A DNA stretch of 7,663 nucleotides from Pelobacter sp. UBA5610 (GCA_002424645.1 DIKU01000106.1:565-8227); one strand, 5' to 3'; numbered from the stretch's first letter, positions 1-6,908 are shown. Numbers and translations are program-made. Notes: generated from the sequence alone by a model not told the origin.

Positions 1-87
1 CGGCACCCTTTGGGTGAATAGTGCCTTTACCGATCAACTCCGAGACGGGTGATTTTTGCTCTGGCTGGCTAATTCAATAAGGTTTTA

Positions 88-117
88 TTTGACATTCACC
101 AACAGTCAAACCATGAT
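88..117 (+). promoter_or_regulatory. Putative sigma70 promoter of ppnP with overlapping palindrome
   Basis: A perfect -35 hexamer TTGACA (89-94) is followed after 17 bases by CATGAT (112-117), which matches four of six positions of the -10 consensus. Transcription would start near 124, giving a leader of about 90 bases before the ppnP ATG. The inverted repeat TTTGAC (88-93) / GTCAAA (105-110), separated by 11 bases, covers the -35 box and most of the spacer, where a repressor could act. The hexamers and repeat are seen directly; promoter activity and operator function are inferred. Confidence 0.5.
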
Positions 118-214
118 TCACCCGGTAAAATCATTTTAGCCCGGCAAACAACTTTCTTAACTATCACGCCCTACAGGGCCCATTTTGTTCATAACATGTC
201 AGGAGAACCAAACG

Positions 215-529
215 ATGTCCGAATTCACAAATGTTACCATCATCAAAAAAGCCAATGTTTACTTCGACGGGAAAGTCACCAGTCGCACTGTCCTGTTCGC
301 CGACGGCACTAAAAAAACCCTGGGCATCATGATGCCGGGCGAATACGAATTCGATACCGCAGCTGCCGAAATCATGGAAATGCTCGGCGGCTCCATGGAA
401 GTACTGTTGCCCGGTGCCGACGCATGGCAGACCTTCAGTGAAGGCCAGAGTTTCGAAGTGCCGGCAAATTCCAAATTTTCCCTCAAGATCAGGGAAGTCG
501 CCGACTACTGTTGTTCCTATCTGAAATAA
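215..529 (+). CDS. ppnP: Pyrimidine/purine nucleoside phosphorylase PpnP (DUF1255/YaiE family)
   Basis: A 104-residue cytoplasmic cupin-fold protein. Characterised members of this family phosphorolyse several nucleosides (adenosine, guanosine, inosine, uridine, cytidine, thymidine, xanthosine) to the free base and ribose-1-phosphate, a salvage role. It lines up along its length with E. coli YaiE: YFDGKV near 16-21, the GEYEF strand at 42-46, MEVLLPG at 61-67, W71, the VPANSKF cupin turn at 82-88 and a C-terminal SYL. It is about ten residues longer than the E. coli protein, all at the N-terminus. ATG at 215 is chosen because AGGAGA (201-206) sits eight bases upstream; a TTG 30 bases earlier in the same frame has no such site. 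It has its own promoter upstream and a hairpin after the stop, so it is probably monocistronic. Family assignment is firm; substrates in this organism are not shown. Confidence 0.93.
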   Translation: MSEFTNVTIIKKANVYFDGKVTSRTVLFADGTKKTLGIMMPGEYEFDTAAAEIMEMLGGSMEVLLPGADAWQTFSEGQSFEVPANSKFSLKIREVADYCCSYLK

Positions 530-539
530 GGTCAAAACA

Positions 540-565
540 ATACAGGGGGCACATGCCCCCTGTAT
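540..565 (+). terminator. Perfect hairpin after ppnP
   Basis: ATACAGGGGGCA (540-551) and its exact complement TGCCCCCTGTAT (554-565) form a perfect 12-bp palindromic stem around a two-base centre, beginning 11 bases after the ppnP stop. No T-run follows, so it is not a textbook intrinsic terminator. It may work as a weak terminator, as an RNA 3'-end stabiliser, or as a pause site. Confidence 0.55.
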
Positions 566-635
566 CTGCCGATTACCATCACCGTCTGAACCCTTTGCAC
601 ACCGATCGATTCCCTGCTATCACTGCACATTTTAC

Positions 636-663
636 TTGAAAATGGTTTTCATTTTCTGATAAG
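636..663 (+). promoter_or_regulatory. Putative promoter with embedded Fur box upstream of the DUF2325 gene
   Basis: GAAAATGGTTTTCATTTTC (638-656) is a perfect palindrome of two 7-base arms (GAAAATG/CATTTTC) around five bases. It matches the classical 19-base Fur box GATAATGATAATCATTATC at 14 positions by eye. A promoter fits around it: TTGAAA (636-641, five of six to -35) and GATAAG (658-663, four of six to -10) with a 16-base spacer. The box would fill that spacer, the usual layout for Fur repression when iron is plentiful. The palindrome is seen; Fur binding is inferred from the consensus. Confidence 0.6.
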
Positions 664-715
664 GTCGATACCGGTCCCTCATCATTGACTCTATACGGAA
701 AAGGAATACGCCCCC

Positions 716-1000
716 ATGTCCATTCTCATCGTTGGTGCAGATCGTATCGGTGCAATCATTCCCCACCTTGAGGAAATCGGCGCCACCCGTATCACTCACT
801 GGCCGGCCCGCAACAGCAAGGTGGCTAAGAATACCATTCCCGGCCACGTCGAAGCGGTCTTGTTCTTCACCGACTTTTTACATCACACCGCCGCCCGCAA
901 GCTCAAATCCCAAGCCAAACAATTGGGCCTTCCTACTCTTTACAGCCGACGCAACTGGAGTGAACTCGCTGAACAAATCCGCAAAATAACTCTGAACTGA
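716..1000 (+). CDS. DUF2325 domain protein, probably Fur-regulated
   Basis: A 94-residue soluble protein that consists almost entirely of a DUF2325 domain. It opens with a hydrophobic beta strand and a Rossmann-like turn (SILIVGADRIG, 2-12), then IPHLEEIGATRITHW (15-29), the central strand and motif EAVLFFTDFLHHTAARKLK (46-64), and a final strand GLPTLYSRRNW (71-81). There is no signal peptide or membrane segment. The biochemical function of DUF2325 proteins is not established; from recall, members often occur near iron-transport genes in Geobacter-like bacteria. ATG 716 is supported by AAGGA at 701-705, ten bases upstream. The gene stands alone between two hairpins, under a promoter with a Fur-box-like palindrome. 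That suggests induction under iron limitation and a role in iron homeostasis, an inference from regulation rather than from the protein. There are no cysteine residues, so a cysteine-ligated metal site is unlikely. Confidence 0.85.
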   Translation: MSILIVGADRIGAIIPHLEEIGATRITHWPARNSKVAKNTIPGHVEAVLFFTDFLHHTAARKLKSQAKQLGLPTLYSRRNWSELAEQIRKITLN

Positions 1001-1007
1001 TATTTTT

Positions 1008-1056
1008 CCAGGCGCTCGGCGGATATATTGTTGGAATATTTATGCCTGGCTTTTTT
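1008..1056 (+). terminator. Probable intrinsic terminator after the DUF2325 gene
   Basis: CCAGGC (1008-1013) pairs with GCCTGG (1044-1049), and the strand then runs C plus six T (1051-1056). Inside the long loop, ATATT and AATAT can form a second short stem. The stem is only six GC-rich pairs and the loop is long, but the T-tract and the position just after the stop make a terminator likely. Confidence 0.55.
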
Positions 1057-1163
1057 ACCGTTCGTGCAACATATACAAAGCCCAGGGGGCTGGCCCCAAC
1101 GGTACTGCGCGGCGTTTTCAATAGCATTAACAGGGTTTATCCAAAAGAATCGGGAGAGGACTG

Positions 1164-1223
1164 ATGGAAAACATGGATGCCTTTCAAAGACTATTTATTC
1201 TGTCCCGGTTCTTCGACGATTAA
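1164..1223 (+). CDS. Possible 19-residue leader peptide or small ORF
   Basis: The frame encodes MENMDAFQRLFILSRFFDD and stops at TAA (1221-1223). It is notable for its ribosome binding site: GGGAGAGGA at 1152-1160, with GGAG seven bases from the ATG. This is stronger than any site near the downstream gene, which begins 43 bases after this stop. It could be a regulatory leader peptide, a translated small protein, or the intact start of a gene whose downstream frame has shifted. Nothing in the peptide (no run of one amino acid) points to classical attenuation. The best reason for reporting it is the ribosome binding site; function is unknown. Confidence 0.35.
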   Translation: MENMDAFQRLFILSRFFDD

Positions 1224-1266
1224 TCCCTCTTGCAACCGGAAACATTTTCGTGCTAGCGTTTTTCGC

Positions 1267-1602
1267 ATGAAACAATATGGGTTCCTTGCCCGCTACCAAA
1301 AACCGCTGCTGCATTTTTTTCTGCTGATTTTTATCGTTGGCATATCGGGCGGAGTACTGCCTTCCGATCTTGCCGTCAGCCAAACCACTAAAAAAGTCTG
1401 TTTCAGCATCAAGGTTGGACCCGACGCACCGTCTTCAGGTTTTTCCCAAACCGATCAGCTTTTTCACGTCGCCCCGACCCTTACGGCAAAAATCCCTACA
1501 GACCTGCGAATCGCAGTCACTGTTGACATCCCAAAAATCGCCTACACCGATCTCATCCTCTCCACGCTCTGCCGAGCGCCCCCTTTCCAGACCTTTTCCT
1601 GA
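1267..1602 (+). CDS. Small putative exported protein, function unknown
   Basis: A 111-residue protein I do not recognise with certainty. The N-terminus looks like a signal peptide: basic residues R9, K12, then a hydrophobic stretch at about 14-31 (LLHFFLLIFIVGI) and a possible signal peptidase site after A36-V37-S38. The mature part has two cysteines (C45, C102), is rich in Pro, Thr and Asp, and ends with a short RAPPF stretch. If the signal is cleaved, a periplasmic protein of about 73 residues results; otherwise it would be a single-span membrane protein. Start choice is uncertain. ATG 1267 places the signal peptide correctly but lacks a clear ribosome binding site. ATG 1177, in the same frame, adds 30 polar residues that would bury the signal and lies 16 bases from the good site at 1152-1160, which fits the 19-codon ORF better. 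A hairpin with a T-run follows. It could instead be a chance or decayed frame. Confidence 0.5.
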   Translation: MKQYGFLARYQKPLLHFFLLIFIVGISGGVLPSDLAVSQTTKKVCFSIKVGPDAPSSGFSQTDQLFHVAPTLTAKIPTDLRIAVTVDIPKIAYTDLILSTLCRAPPFQTFS

Positions 1603-1659
1603 CGACCATCATTACCAAGAACCGGTTATATCATCGGTCTGTGACGAACAGAGTGTTTT

Positions 1660-1694
1660 GCCCTCTACCTCACCCAGGAGGTTGCAGGCTTTTT
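1660..1694 (+). terminator. Probable terminator between the exported-protein gene and secDF
   Basis: ACCTC (1667-1671) pairs with GAGGT (1678-1682) across a six-base loop. The stem can be extended by GCC (1660-1662) with GGC (1687-1689) across an internal loop, and five T follow directly (1690-1694). The stem is modest, but the T-run and intergenic position favour a terminator that separates secDF from the gene upstream. Confidence 0.4.
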
Positions 1695-1753
1695 GCCGTA
1701 TAGCATCCTGAATGGCCCGGGCAAACGCATGCATCCAAAAGACCTCAAAGGGA

Positions 1754-1759
1754 TATAAC
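1754..1759 (+). promoter_or_regulatory. Candidate -10 box for secDF
   Basis: TATAAC matches five of six bases of the -10 consensus and lies 74 bases before the secDF GTG, downstream of the putative terminator at 1660-1694. No good -35 hexamer is seen 16-18 bases further upstream, so this is a weak call resting on one hexamer and its position. Confidence 0.25.
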
Positions 1760-1818
1760 TACACTTTCAGTCCTTATTGCCAAAGGATCTCTGAGGGCTT
1801 GTTCCCAGGGACTTTTTG

Positions 1819-1836
1819 AAAGGAACACGTACGTGT
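1819..1836 (+). promoter_or_regulatory. secDF ribosome binding site and start-codon palindrome
   Basis: AAAGGA (1819-1824) lies eight bases before GTG at 1833 and fixes that codon as the start; no in-frame ATG is better placed. The bases between and over the start codon form a perfect 12-base palindrome, ACACGTACGTGT (1825-1836), so the GTG can pair with the sequence just before it. Whether this matters for translation is unknown. Confidence 0.6.
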
Positions 1837-4382
1837 CCAACCAACTTAAATGGAGGAGCGGGCTTACCCTCTTGTCCTTATTTATATCGATTCTGTATCT
1901 GGCTCCCACACTCACTAACCATCTGCCATCCTGGTGGAAGGCCCCCTTCCCCCAGGAAAAAGTCCGCCTCGGTCTCGACTTGCAGGGAGGTTCGCACCTG
2001 GTACTTGCCGTTCAGACCCATGTCGCCATTCAAGGTTACCTCGACCGCCTGGCTACCGACCTGGAAGACGCACTCGATGCAGCGGACATCCCATATAAAC
2101 GGATAACCAGTACCGGTACGACCAGCCTGCAGCTTTCGCTTTATGATGCGGAAACCGCTGCTGCAGCGCGTACTATGATTGCAAAAGCTCATCCGGAACT
2201 CGAAATCATCGAATCCCCCCCACAAACAGGTGCCGTGCCAATACAAGTCCATCTGCCTGAAAAATTGGAGAAGGAACTGACGGACCGTACCGTGCTTCAA
2301 TCCCTTGAAACCATTCGCAACCGTATCGACCAGTTCGGGGTGGCTGAACCGTTGGTTCAGCGTGAAGGAGAGAATCACATTGTGGTGCAACTCCCGGGAA
2401 TCAAGGAACCACAGCGGGCCATTGAATTGATAGGAAAAACCGCCTGTCTGGAATTCAGGTTGCTCGATGAGACCATCGACGCCACCAACCCCGCATCCAT
2501 TCTCCCTGATGATACTGAAATTCTCATGGAGAAGCAGGTGGATTCCCTGGGCATTGAAACAGGAAGAATTCCTCTGGCGGTCAAAAAGCGTGCGCTCATC
2601 ACCGGCGACCTGCTTAAAGATGCCAGGGTGAGCATGGATCCCATGACAAGTAGCCCTTATGTGGCCATCGAGTTTGATTCTTCCGGTGCTAAAATTTTTG
2701 ACCAGGTCACCGCAGCAAACGTCGGCAGGCGTTTCGCCATCGTGCTCGACAACACCATCTATTCCGCGCCGGTCATTCGGGAACGCATCTCGGGCGGCAG
2801 CGCACAAATAAGCGGCGTCTTCAACGAAAAGGAAGCCGCCGATCTCGCTCTCGTGTTGCGCGCGGGGTCCCTGCCGGCGCCGGTCGAGGTCATTCAGAAC
2901 GTGACCGTCGGACCATCCCTCGGCCTGGACTCGATCCATAAAGGACTGTTCGCCGGAGCCGTAGGAATCCTGCTTGTGATTACCTTCATGGCTGCTTACT
3001 ACCGCTTCTCCGGGATGGTGGCCAATCTCGGACTGGTACTTAACATCACCCTCCTGATGGGAGCGCTTGCCGCACTGGGCGCTACGCTGACGATGCCCGG
3101 TATTGCCGCTATCGTCCTGCTGGTGGGCATGTCGGTTGATGCGAACGTTTTGATTTTTGAGCGAATAAAGGAAGAGTTGCGTCTTGGCAGGACAATGGGC
3201 GCTAGTCTTGCCGTAGGTTACGACAAGGCCTTTTTAACCATCATGGATTCCCATGTGACAACCTTGCTCACCGCAGCGGTGCTGTTTTTGTTCGGTACGG
3301 GACCGGTCAAGGGTTTCGCCGTGTCACTCAGCCTCGGCATCCTTATCAACCTGTTCACCGCTCTGGTGGCAACCCGGGTCATTTTTGACCTGATGCATAA
3401 AAAGCACTGTTTAAAATCAACCACCTTCGGCAACATCGGCAACCGCCTGTCTCAGACTTTGCGCTTCAATTTTCTTGGAAAGCGCTCCATCGGTTTTCTT
3501 CTTTCGGGAGTCATCGTGCTCACCGGCCTGGTCGGAATCGCTCAGATTTACCGGGGGAAAGCAAACCTTGGCACCGATTTTACCGGCGGCACCGCGATAC
3601 AGCTCAAATTTGACCAACCTCCCTCGCTGGATCTGGCCCGGGACATTCTCGCCAGCAATGGTTTCAAAGAAGCTACCATTCAGGATATCCGCGACGAAAA
3701 CAAACTTCTGATCAAGGTTGGAAATCACCGGCACGAAGGCAGCGTGGCGGATTCGATCAAAAACGCGTTCCACAAGGACATGCCGGGTAAAACCTTTGAG
3801 GTCGAATCATCCAGCGAAATCGGTCCCTCCGTCGGCCACAAGCTCAAACAGGACACCCTCATCGCCGTAGCCATTTCGCTAATAGGTATTCTTTGCTACG
3901 TGGGCTGGCGCTTTGACCTCAACTTCGCGATAGGCGCCCTCGCCGCCACCCTGCACGACATCCTGGCCATGTTCGCGGTATTTTTCATCATGGGCAAGGA
4001 AATCAACTTGTTATTCATTACGGCCGTATTGACCATTGCCGGTTACTCACTGACCGACACCGTCGTGGTCTTCGATCGAACACGGGAAAATCTGCGAATG
4101 GGAGGCAAGGACCCGATCGAAGGCATTTTTAACCGCAGCCTCAACGAGGTGCTGTCACGCACCATCATCACTTCGTTGACGACCTTCCTTGCGGCCCTGG
4201 CCCTGTATTTCTTCGGCGGCGAAGTTATTCATGACTTTGCTTTTGCCCTGGTCGCAGGGGTAGCCATCGCCACCTACTCCTCCATCTTCGTTGCCAGCCC
4301 GGTAGCGGTCGAATGGTTTCTTCGAGGAAATAAGAAAAAAGCGGCACCCGCAATCAATGAAGCACGTGCGATGGTAAAATAA
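1833..4382 (+). CDS. secDF: Fused SecDF protein translocase accessory subunit
   Basis: An 849-residue inner-membrane protein that joins SecD and SecF in one chain. With SecYEG it uses the proton motive force to complete export of preproteins on the periplasmic side. SecD half: membrane helix at about 10-28, RLGLDLQGGSHLVLAV at 45-60, the periplasmic P1 region to about 370, then five helices between 371 and 518, including GMSVDANVLIFERIKEE (432-448). SecF half: helix at about 551-571, TDFTGGTAIQLKF (581-593), a small periplasmic domain to about 672, then five helices to 822 with YSLTDTVVVFDRTREN (738-753). D436, D742 and R776 are the likely equivalents of the proton-pathway residues of Thermus SecDF. 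Twelve helices is the expected number. The linker (about 519-550) is basic. GTG 1833 has a good AAAGGA site. Neither yajC nor tgt/queA, common secD neighbours, lies within the window, and the gene is bounded by terminator-like hairpins. Confidence 0.97.
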   Translation: MSNQLKWRSGLTLLSLFISILYLAPTLTNHLPSWWKAPFPQEKVRLGLDLQGGSHLVLAVQTHVAIQGYLDRLATDLEDALDAADIPYKRITSTGTTSLQLSLYDAETAAAARTMIAKAHPELEIIESPPQTGAVPIQVHLPEKLEKELTDRTVLQSLETIRNRIDQFGVAEPLVQREGENHIVVQLPGIKEPQRAIELIGKTACLEFRLLDETIDATNPASILPDDTEILMEKQVDSLGIETGRIPLAVKKRALITGDLLKDARVSMDPMTSSPYVAIEFDSSGAKIFDQVTAANVGRRFAIVLDNTIYSAPVIRERISGGSAQISGVFNEKEAADLALVLRAGSLPAPVEVIQNVTVGPSLGLDSIHKGLFAGAVGILLVITFMAAYYRFSGMVANLGLVLNITLLMGALAALGATLTMPGIAAIVLLVGMSVDANVLIFERIKEELRLGRTMGASLAVGYDKAFLTIMDSHVTTLLTAAVLFLFGTGPVKGFAVSLSLGILINLFTALVATRVIFDLMHKKHCLKSTTFGNIGNRLSQTLRFNFLGKRSIGFLLSGVIVLTGLVGIAQIYRGKANLGTDFTGGTAIQLKFDQPPSLDLARDILASNGFKEATIQDIRDENKLLIKVGNHRHEGSVADSIKNAFHKDMPGKTFEVESSSEIGPSVGHKLKQDTLIAVAISLIGILCYVGWRFDLNFAIGALAATLHDILAMFAVFFIMGKEINLLFITAVLTIAGYSLTDTVVVFDRTRENLRMGGKDPIEGIFNRSLNEVLSRTIITSLTTFLAALALYFFGGEVIHDFAFALVAGVAIATYSSIFVASPVAVEWFLRGNKKKAAPAINEARAMVK

Positions 4383-4420
4383 TACAGCCTCATCCCCGTC
4401 AAGATACCGTTACAATGATT

Positions 4421-4454
4421 AAAAAGCCCCCGTTCCGATTTTCGGAACGGGGGC
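4421..4454. terminator. Strong hairpin terminator, T-tail on the minus strand
   Basis: A perfect 13-bp stem, GCCCCCGTTCCGA (4426-4438) with TCGGAACGGGGGC (4442-4454), closes a three-base loop. It is preceded by AAAAA (4421-4425), so transcripts from the right read the hairpin followed by five U: a canonical intrinsic terminator for the minus strand. Downstream on the plus strand there is no T-run, so for secDF it is a hairpin without a tail, though it lies only 43 bases after that stop. Confidence 0.8.
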
Positions 4455-4619
4455 CTATGGCGCCGTCTCAGGTGGGAATCCCTTCTAAAAAAAAGTGCCG
4501 TTAAGACGCATGTCCTGCAAAATCAAGGTTCCCCGCCAGAAATACACATCCCCACGCCAGCCAAAACAGTTGAATCCATACCAAAACATCTCTTTTTCAT
4601 GGTGCCGGTTATAAAACCA

Positions 4620-4647
4620 AAAATCCCCGCCGGAGGGCGGGGATTTT
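4620..4647. terminator. Bidirectional intrinsic terminator
   Basis: AAAATCCCCGCC (4620-4631) pairs perfectly with GGCGGGGATTTT (4636-4647) around GGAG. The stem carries A-runs on one side and T-runs on the other, so both strands read a GC-rich hairpin followed by four or five U. It lies 40 bases past the stop of the minus-strand chemoreceptor and should end that transcript first; it also backs up termination of secDF. Confidence 0.85.
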
Positions 4648-4687
4648 ATCACTGTTCAGAAAGCCTGCCATGAAGCCTTTCTTTCCA

Positions 4688-6901
4688 TCAGGTAAGCTGG
4701 CGTTTCTCCGATGCAAGTTTAAAGTGAGAAACAAGCTCCTGCAGGGAACCCGCTTGTCCGGAAAGTTCCTCAGCCACAGCGGCGTTTTCTTCCGAAGAAG
4801 TGGTATTTTGCTGAGTAACCGCGTCTATCTGCCCCAAACCTTGATTGATCTCAACGATACCCTGCGCCTGCTCCCGGGATGACAAGGCGATATCGCTGAT
4901 CAAATCGGTTACGCGCGTGATTTCCACCACGATTTGATCCAGAGCGGCAGCGGCATTTCCGGCGATACTGGTACCATTTTCAGTTTTGCTCACCGATCCC
5001 TCGATCAGATCGGCTGTTTCCTGGGCGGCTACCGCACTGCGTGCCGCCAGACTACGAACTTCTTCAGCCACAACCGCAAAACCTTTGCCGTGTTGACCGG
5101 CCCGGGCAGCTTCAACCGCGGCGTTAAGTGCAAGTAGATTGGTCTGGAAAGCGATTTCATCGATAACTTTGATGATTTTGGAGATATCCATACTGGAAGC
5201 ATTGATATCCTGCATGGCGACCACCATTTCTTCCATCTGGGACTTGCCCTGTTCTGCAGCCCTACGAGCATTGTGAGCCAGGTCGTTCGCCTGAGTGGCA
5301 GTCTCTGCATTATTTTTGGTTTTGGTTCCGAGTTCCATCATGGATGCGGAAATCTGCTCCATGGAACTGGCAGACTCCGCTGCCCCTTGCGAGAGAGCTT
5401 GACTGCTATCGGCTACCTGCAGGGAACCCGATGTAATCTGATTGCTGGCCTGCTGAATCTGCATAACCAGTTCATTCAAGGCCCGGTTGGTCTTCGCCAA
5501 AGGCTCCTTGATCATACCGTGAGCTACGAAGGTAAAATCCCCTTCGGATAATCGTTGGAACGCCGCCAGGATTTCGTCGCTTAAATTGTCAGCGAATTTA
5601 TTCATGGTGCCGGCCAATTCACCGATTTCATCCTTGCTCCGGATATCAAGACGCTGGTCGAGTTTTCCTGATTCCAGCGCATGCAACATCGCCACGGCCT
5701 GCCCCAATGGCTTGCTGATGGCGCGACCACCCATTGAAGCGCCAACGATGGTAAAACATCCCGCAATCACGGCAATGATGATTATCCACGTCATCATGTT
5801 GCGGAGATTGCCATTAACGCTTGCAATCAAGTCCTCGATCTCTTTGGCGTCGTATTCGGCAACGATAACCCAGTCCCACGGTTGGTAATACGAGACCACC
5901 CCTATCTTGGTCGAAGCCTTTCCCGTCTCGGCATCGTTAAGCACATATCTCTCAACGAAGGTGCCGATCTTACCGGAGGCGTTTTCCAGAGACACAGCTT
6001 TCGTCACGATATTCTCAATATAAGGGGAACCATTCATATCGGTAGCCGACAACAGGTTTTCACCCTCCACTTTCTTGTCTCTTGAAAGAAGGATTTTGCC
6101 TTTCTGGTCCTCGGAACCCCCGACGACATAAACATGGCCCGACTTGCCGACAACGATATCCAGGATACCTTTACGAAGGCTCTGAACCTTTTCTTGTTTT
6201 TCACCGAAATACAAAACCCCGACAACCCGGTTCCCGGTTTTGTCAAATATCGGTTTGTAAGCCGTGATGTACCAATCGTTTACGACAAAAGCCCTGCCGA
6301 TGAAGGTTTCCCCCTTGAGCACGGCATTGATAACGGGATTCGGTTGGCCATCCATATTAGTATGCGGGATAAAGGTACCAATAGCCCGCTTGCCGTCGGT
6401 TTTAAGTACATTGGTGGCAACCCGCAGCATATCGCCTTCTTCGTTCATGCGTTGAAATACGGTAGTGGTGCCGCCCACCAAATCGCCTACTTTATCAACC
6501 AACGGGGTTGCAAGGTCCGATCGGGTATTCTGCCCCAACCATGCGCTGCCAACCAGCATTTTGGGTAGAGAAATGGACGTTTGTTCCTTGGTGAATTGAT
6601 TGATTGCCGACCAGTTTACCAATTCATTTGAAAGAGCGATGCCTCCGGAATTATCTAAAACTTCCTGAGCTACCTTCAAATTGGCCTGCACCTGACTGGT
6701 GACGGATTCAGCCATGGCCTGAGACATCAAGTAAATGTTTTCCGCAACTTTCGAACCCTCTTGTTCAGCAAGAGACTCGATTTCTTTATCTATCCGCTTT
6801 TCCAGAAGCCCTTTTTGATAAATGGCTACACAAACGATACTTAGAGCGGTAAGAGCGATAAGCACGACTCCAAGAGCGGTTATTTTTCCTTGAATTTTCA
6901 T
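4688..6901 (-). CDS. Methyl-accepting chemotaxis protein with Cache-type sensor
   Basis: A 737-residue inner-membrane chemoreceptor that should pass ligand signals to CheA/CheW to control motility. Order of parts: a short cytoplasmic start, membrane helix 1 (about 8-28), a large periplasmic sensor (about 30-368), helix 2 (about 370-390), HAMP (about 391-440, then a HAMP-like linker to about 483), and a coiled-coil signalling domain (about 490-730). The sensor resembles the Cache_3-Cache_2 type, with GTFIPHTNMDG (175-185), GRAFVVNDWYITAYKPIFD (202-220) and VVGVLYFGEK (226-235), followed by a second Cache-like unit with GKSGHVYVV (252-260) and PWDWVIVAEYD (341-351). The tip EIAFQTNLLALNAAVEAARA (582-601) and GKGFAVVAEEVRSLA (605-619) is the conserved CheA/CheW contact. 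The C-terminus lacks a NWETF-like CheR tether. ATG 6901 is preferred over a GTG 18 bases upstream because GGAAA (minus strand, 6909-6913) is seven bases away. The ligand cannot be read from the sequence. Confidence 0.95.
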   Translation of the reverse strand: MKIQGKITALGVVLIALTALSIVCVAIYQKGLLEKRIDKEIESLAEQEGSKVAENIYLMSQAMAESVTSQVQANLKVAQEVLDNSGGIALSNELVNWSAINQFTKEQTSISLPKMLVGSAWLGQNTRSDLATPLVDKVGDLVGGTTTVFQRMNEEGDMLRVATNVLKTDGKRAIGTFIPHTNMDGQPNPVINAVLKGETFIGRAFVVNDWYITAYKPIFDKTGNRVVGVLYFGEKQEKVQSLRKGILDIVVGKSGHVYVVGGSEDQKGKILLSRDKKVEGENLLSATDMNGSPYIENIVTKAVSLENASGKIGTFVERYVLNDAETGKASTKIGVVSYYQPWDWVIVAEYDAKEIEDLIASVNGNLRNMMTWIIIIAVIAGCFTIVGASMGGRAISKPLGQAVAMLHALESGKLDQRLDIRSKDEIGELAGTMNKFADNLSDEILAAFQRLSEGDFTFVAHGMIKEPLAKTNRALNELVMQIQQASNQITSGSLQVADSSQALSQGAAESASSMEQISASMMELGTKTKNNAETATQANDLAHNARRAAEQGKSQMEEMVVAMQDINASSMDISKIIKVIDEIAFQTNLLALNAAVEAARAGQHGKGFAVVAEEVRSLAARSAVAAQETADLIEGSVSKTENGTSIAGNAAAALDQIVVEITRVTDLISDIALSSREQAQGIVEINQGLGQIDAVTQQNTTSSEENAAVAEELSGQAGSLQELVSHFKLASEKRQLT

Positions 6902-6908
6902 AAAAACA

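Larger units (their letters stand above)
4383..4687. other. Convergent intergenic region between secDF and the chemoreceptor gene
   Basis: This 305-base spacer separates two convergent genes. It contains the two strong hairpins listed separately. The roughly 165 bases between them (4455-4619) hold no convincing gene: only stop-limited frames of about 25 codons on the minus strand, without ribosome binding sites. I see no RNA gene or repeat there. Confidence 0.7.

Noticed and set aside
2..52. Open plus-strand frame at the left edge ending in TGA, and a protein-like minus-strand frame over the same bases
   Set aside because: Sixteen codons are too few to show coding, and both strands look equally plausible. 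A partial gene end here cannot be supported.
4..123. Short hairpins at the left edge (CACCC/GGGTG at 4-16) and a distant match of GGGTGAAT (12-19) with ATTCACCC (116-123), considered as a riboswitch
   Set aside because: No conserved riboswitch core that I know fits, and the pairings are short and mutually exclusive in part.
1076..1100. GGGGC-TG-GCCCC hairpin considered as a terminator
   Set aside because: The loop is only two bases, no T-run follows, and a better terminator lies just upstream at 1008-1056.
1878..2939. A 353-codon open frame on the minus strand inside secDF
   Set aside because: It lies wholly within the well-matched SecD coding region, resembles no family I know, and is explained by the codon pattern of the opposite strand.
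6134..6568. A 144-codon plus-strand frame opposite the chemoreceptor sensor domain
   Set aside because: It is antisense to a clear Cache-domain coding region and has no recognisable features of its own.
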